64,000 bases of DNA from Temnothorax longispinosus (lineage: Eukaryota; Arthropoda; Insecta; Hymenoptera; Formicidae). A program made the translations under genes and the position numbers. Of the stretch, positions 59,538 through 64,000 are shown in pieces. The DNA lies in contig NC_092365.1 in assembly GCF_030848805.1 (NCBI RefSeq), forward strand, positions 5,208,001 through 5,272,000. The letters run 5' to 3'. Numbering within the stretch: the first letter of the stretch is position 1; each line of letters begins with the position of its first letter. The notes below the pieces were generated by a model. That model was not told the origin of the DNA. It saw only the letters and a list, made by a program, of their open reading frames with translations, and did not search any database.

Positions 59538-62500
59538 TTATTCTATAATTGTGACGTCGCTCTTGCTTTCGGTATTTTGCGCCGATAAGGTCACTTCACG
59601 ATGATCGTTGTTCTTCTCGCAAGCCTTCTTCGCCTGTTCCAGAAGACTTTGTGCCATCTGATTGCCCGTTTTCTCCACCATTTGCGAGAAGTAGCCTTTT
59701 GGTTTGTCGTGCAACAGCTCGTACGGGCAACCAAATTCCTGTTGGCGTGAAAATTCTCATTATCAAAAATAACAAATAGGAAACTTTTCTTGAAAAAATT
59801 ACAAAATTTTCTACAAAAGTTGGTTAAATTTTATACATATTAGCACTGATTTTTTTTAAGAAAGAACACGTATTGTTCAATAAAATATCAACTTCAAAGA
59901 AATCATGTTAAATTAATTTTAAACGAGAATTTTTCGAAAACCTGTAAATTTTCATGGATACGTTGCAACATATTATTTATATAATTTTAACTCCTTTTTC
60001 AGACAATTTTAAGTGTAAAAACTCGGACACTGAATGTCCATTTTACAATGGTTTTTCTTCTATATTTTCTACTATGTAAACGTTCTCTTTATCGAGAAAC
60101 TATTTGTGCCATTAATTATATTATTAGAACAATTATATAAACCAATTTTCTTTGTAGACATTTATAGAGAAAACTACACTTTTTAATTTGCGTTTACTAA
60201 ACATAGTTTCTAATATACATTTTATTAAAGTAAAGATACCTACCACGATGGAGCCGTTCTCCATTACGATAATCCGATTGCTGTCTATAACGGTATTCAA
60301 ACGATGTGCTATTGTGATGACGGTGCATTCATTAAAATTACTCCTTATTGTGTCCTGAATTAAAGCGTCGGTACTAGAAATAGAAATACACATTTAGAGA
60401 AAATTCACAAAATGATTCAAAAATTAATTACAACAGTGTTTTACAGCTACAGAATAGAAAACTCTTACTGGAAATCTGATTTAATTTAAAAAGTTTGTTA
60501 TTCTTCTAAAATCTTGAATTTATTACAAAATAAATACTGATCATTGTACTTTACCGCACAGTAGAGATACTCAATCGGAAAATTAATACTTTACTAGTAA
60601 AAAATTTCAATTACTTATATATGATATAATTTATAATTACTTATATAATTTATTCGTATTTGTTAACAATCAAGTAATCAAAACCTTGATCTTTATCAAA
60701 CAATATTTAAAAATTAAACATAATTCTACTGTTAAAAAATCGTCGAGACTCACTGCAAATCAATATTGGCCGTGGCCTCATCGAGAACAAGCAAACGATT
60801 GTTTCTTAGAATGGCTCTGGCCAAACATATAAGCTGTCTCTGGCCGACGCTGAAGTTGTGCCCGCCGTAAAAGATTTCCTGATCCAATGTGACGTTGTTT
60901 AACTCGACTTGTCGCAACACCTCCCACAGCTTCATATCATTGTATTGACTGAACGGGTCTAGATTGTAACGCAGACTTTCACAGAAAAGCACTGGTTCCT
61001 GCGGTATGATGGAAATCTTACAACGCAGCTCGTTCAGGCCTACCGTGCTCGTATCCCGACCGTCGATCTTAATCTCGCCCTCCAGACCTTCGTTGAATAA
61101 ACGGAAAAGCGCTGAGATGAAGGAGGACTTGCCCGCGCCTGTTCGTCCCACCACTCCAACTTTCCAGCCAGGTTCGATGGATACGTTCAGATTCTGCGAA
61201 ACGCGACGGTGTGATAAAACATAAAATATGTCTGCAGAAAAAAAGGTTTACCTACTTTCAAGACAGGTGGATGATCACTGCGATATTTCATACTGACGTC
61301 CTTCAAGGTCAGTTGTCCTTGGGACGGCCATGTAGACGGCGGCGGATTGTCCGAGGTAATGGGATCTTCCTGGGGAAGATTCGTGTACTGGAGAACTCTT
61401 TCCACGGAGATCATTAGCGACATCGTCTCGGTGAACTGTTTTATACCATGCTGCAGAAAGGTGACTAAAATCAATGATTGCGATATCGCCAGACCTGCTT
61501 CGCTGTCTTTTACACTGTCTGCACCATGAAGATAAATAAAAGAATTAGTAATAGCTCGAAAATTTTTCACGATTGTTCAAACGTATTTTTCAACATATAA
61601 TAATCTCTCACGGAAATAAGGATCCTTTATAGCTTTCTGTATTTTCTCGAAATCCTTCGAAATTATGAAGACTTAATAAAAATCCTTAACAAGAATATTT
61701 TAATTAGTTATAATTTACCATTTTCATTCATCAGTATTAGGGAGAAACAAAGCAAAGCGATGAATAGACTCAGGACTAGATCCATAAAGACACTGAAGAC
61801 TGCCGAACTTGTTATGAAGAGGTACCACGTGCCGCTGTGACGGTCTTGCAACATGTCGAACTGTCTTCGCATCATCTTCTCGATTTCGACGCCGCCGCTT
61901 CTGATCGTCGCCAGGCCGTTCAGCGTAGCATTTACGTGTGAGAATATCGGACTCTTCGCTGAAAATTACAAACGCGAATTTGAGAACTTCTGAAACTTAC
62001 AGATCTTATATGCCGGGTGAGAACTTAAAAATCCAAATCTGATGACAGATGTCTAACGAAATCTAGGAAGGAGATGCTCCGCGGCCCGCGCGTATCCATT
62101 CTCGCTCTTTACCAAATGAAAAGTTACATGTTCTAATACTTACATATGCCTTCGAGACGTTTGAAGTTCTGAGCGATTCTCAGATAGAATATCGTCACGA
62201 AATAAAATAACACGGACAGTACTGCTATCGGTATCAGTATCCATTGATTAATTATCGCCTCCATGGTCAATACACCGCACACTGTGCAAAACGCTTGGAG
62301 CGCTTCTAACATCACTCTGGGTAGCAATTCGTCCATAGTGCCCATGTCCTTCGAAAATCTGTTTAAAATTCTCCCTGGAACACGAAAACCTCTAAATCTG
62401 AACAAAATTTAACAGATATCTAGGAATTGAAGATCGGGAATCGAAATCAAGAATTGATTAATTATACATATAGTTTTGATTATTTAGATTTCTGACAGTA

Positions 62501-64000
62501 TAGATATGCGAAGAAGAACTTATGCTGCATCATATCTTTATAAATAAGGATAAAAATTATTTGGATTGCCCGATAAAATAAAACTCGATTAAAATATGTC
62601 GAACTTCTTGCTTCTGGATTTAAATTTCGGAAACTCTTCAAAATCTCTCGTAAACTCTCTCGTAAATTCATCAAAATCTGTCTTTAGCGCGATTATTTTC
62701 TTTGCCTATAGCGATTGCTCCTCACCAGAAGGATTGGTGTGGAAGAAGGACATGCGCGCATGCAGCAGATTGGAGAACATGGTATTGTGGAGGTTGCAGC
62801 TCGAGTTCGTGCAGATTTGCGTGTAGAGTAAATTGCGGAACAGTATGTTAGTAATACAGGCAATGATGCAGAATGTGTATACGTATACGGCATCCACGGT
62901 ACTGAGCAGGCCGTCTGGATTCAGCGAGAAGATCGACCCAAGGAAACTGTTGTTGTACATGTTTGCGAACTGTTTGGTCTCACTAGAATTTTTAATGCGC
63001 CTGACATTCTCCAAGTTGGTCCAGTACGAGAGCCAGTAATCATTCCCTGTGGTGGCAACCTGACTGATGACGAAGAGCAGCAGCAACGTGAACAAGGTAA
63101 AGTAGTTGCCGCCGTGATGGATATATTCCTTGTACACTCTGCCAGATATTCGGCCGCATGGCATCATCTCAGCTTCCAGGCTGTTCTCCGCATAATCCGA
63201 ATCATCAATGTCCGACTGGTGGGCGAAAACAAAATAACAATCTAATTAGTTGATTGAGATAGAGAGATAGTCGCGCTATGATCACAAAAAATATTAAGAA
63301 AACAATGTTAAGAAAATTAATAAATATTTAGGAACCACTTATCTTCTCTGATTATAGCATACTTCGGGAATTTTCTTTAAATTACTTTGTTAGTTGCTAA
63401 TCAGTAACTAAATCTGTATTAATTATCTTTAGCGCGAACATATGTCATATAAATATACTTTTTTCAATTATCTTGTCTCGCTACGAATGTATTTGTGTTA
63501 AACAAATTTTATATATGAAAAATTTTGACGGTTCCCGTTTTTTAATTAAAAAGAGCGAGAGATAATGTTTATCTTACAATGGAACTCGCGGTCGATAATT
63601 CCGAATCACGTCGCGTTATCGACATTTGTCTCGTAGACATTTCCAAGGTTCTTCTCATGTTCTGTTCCTTCTTCTGTGCTTCGTGAGTCAAATTGTCCAA
63701 CATCCCAATGAAATCTTTATTTGATTGTACTAATTCGTTATAGATTCCTTGCATTTTCACGAAACCCTTTGGAAATAAAATCAAGATATTTAATCTACCA
63801 GAATTTTATAATTATTTATGATTTAGATTTTTAGATATAAATTTATAAATATTTTTTAAAATTTTAAAACGATAAAACTGAGTCTCTTTACTCGGCAAAT
63901 TTCACGCTAAATTTTTCAAGTTTGTTACATGATTTGAAAGAATCAAGTCCATCAAGTCCGGATAGAAATGCCATGGATTTGAAGTTGAAATTTGGAATGT
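59538..64000 (-). CDS. ABCC4-like: ABCC4/MRP4-like transporter, copy C (3' half, continues past the window)
   Basis: Exons on the minus strand, 5' to 3': 63766-63578, 63215-62726, 62374-62144, 61958-61719, 61518-61256, 61193-60754, 60373-60244, 59738-59538. They encode the linker after NBD1, TMD2 (DYWLSYWTNLENVRR) and NBD2 with GRTGAGKSS, IPQEPVLF, FSVGQRQ and LVLDEA, then the H-loop in IAHRLNTV. Phases agree and no internal stop is seen. Upstream exons (NBD1, TMD1) lie beyond 64000; the final bases are intron homologous to 12113-12400. The C-terminus is four residues shorter than in A and B: the CAA codon before SAL is TAA (59540-59538), which removes the QSAL tail. Of the copies seen here, it is the best candidate for a working gene. 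Confidence 0.85.

Overview
The window is AT-rich nuclear DNA from an insect. Spliced genes with GT-AG introns, insect-type ABCC4, FBXL4 and BAP55 homologues and a very high load of transposons suggest a hymenopteran, probably an ant; the species is an inference. A run of exactly 500 N (23438-23937) marks a draft-assembly gap.

The backbone is a rearranged family of ABCC4/MRP4-type transporters (Drosophila l(2)03659-like). Copy A (minus, 22.7-7.7 kb) keeps all body exons but has lost its start codon and has an in-frame stop. Copy B (plus, 33.5-39.8 kb) lacks its first five exons; all of its remaining exons are in phase. Copy C (minus, from beyond 64 kb to 59.5 kb) is cut by the window edge. Copy D is an orphan first exon (57.6 kb) plus a piece of intron 1 that resumes at 47.0-45.8 kb. 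B and D can be read as two halves of one paralogue separated by an inversion.

Mobile DNA fills the rest. From left to right: a decayed transposon-type ORF (0.7-1.7 kb); a foldback element (4.6-5.4 kb); a Penelope-like element inside an intron of copy A (14.5-16.8 kb); a 9.4 kb palindrome built from a 165-bp satellite (23.9-33.3 kb), itself interrupted by an APE-type LINE whose 5' end is joined to antisense 28S rRNA; a broken BAP55/ACTL6-like gene (41.9-43.8 kb); another foldback (44.6-45.8 kb); and a 9.8 kb unit (47009-56810).

That 9.8 kb unit is the most striking object. It is bounded by inverted copies of the same roughly 165-bp sequence, flanked by an 8-bp direct repeat, and inserted in ABCC intron-1 sequence whose uninterrupted counterpart is present near 21.95 kb in copy A. 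Its cargo is a complete nine-exon gene: an FBXL4-like N-terminal domain, a long coiled coil resembling the start of nucleoporin TPR/Megator, then an F-box and leucine-rich repeats (926 codons with stop, all phases consistent). It also carries an inverted remnant of a second F-box/LRR gene and several small palindromic elements.
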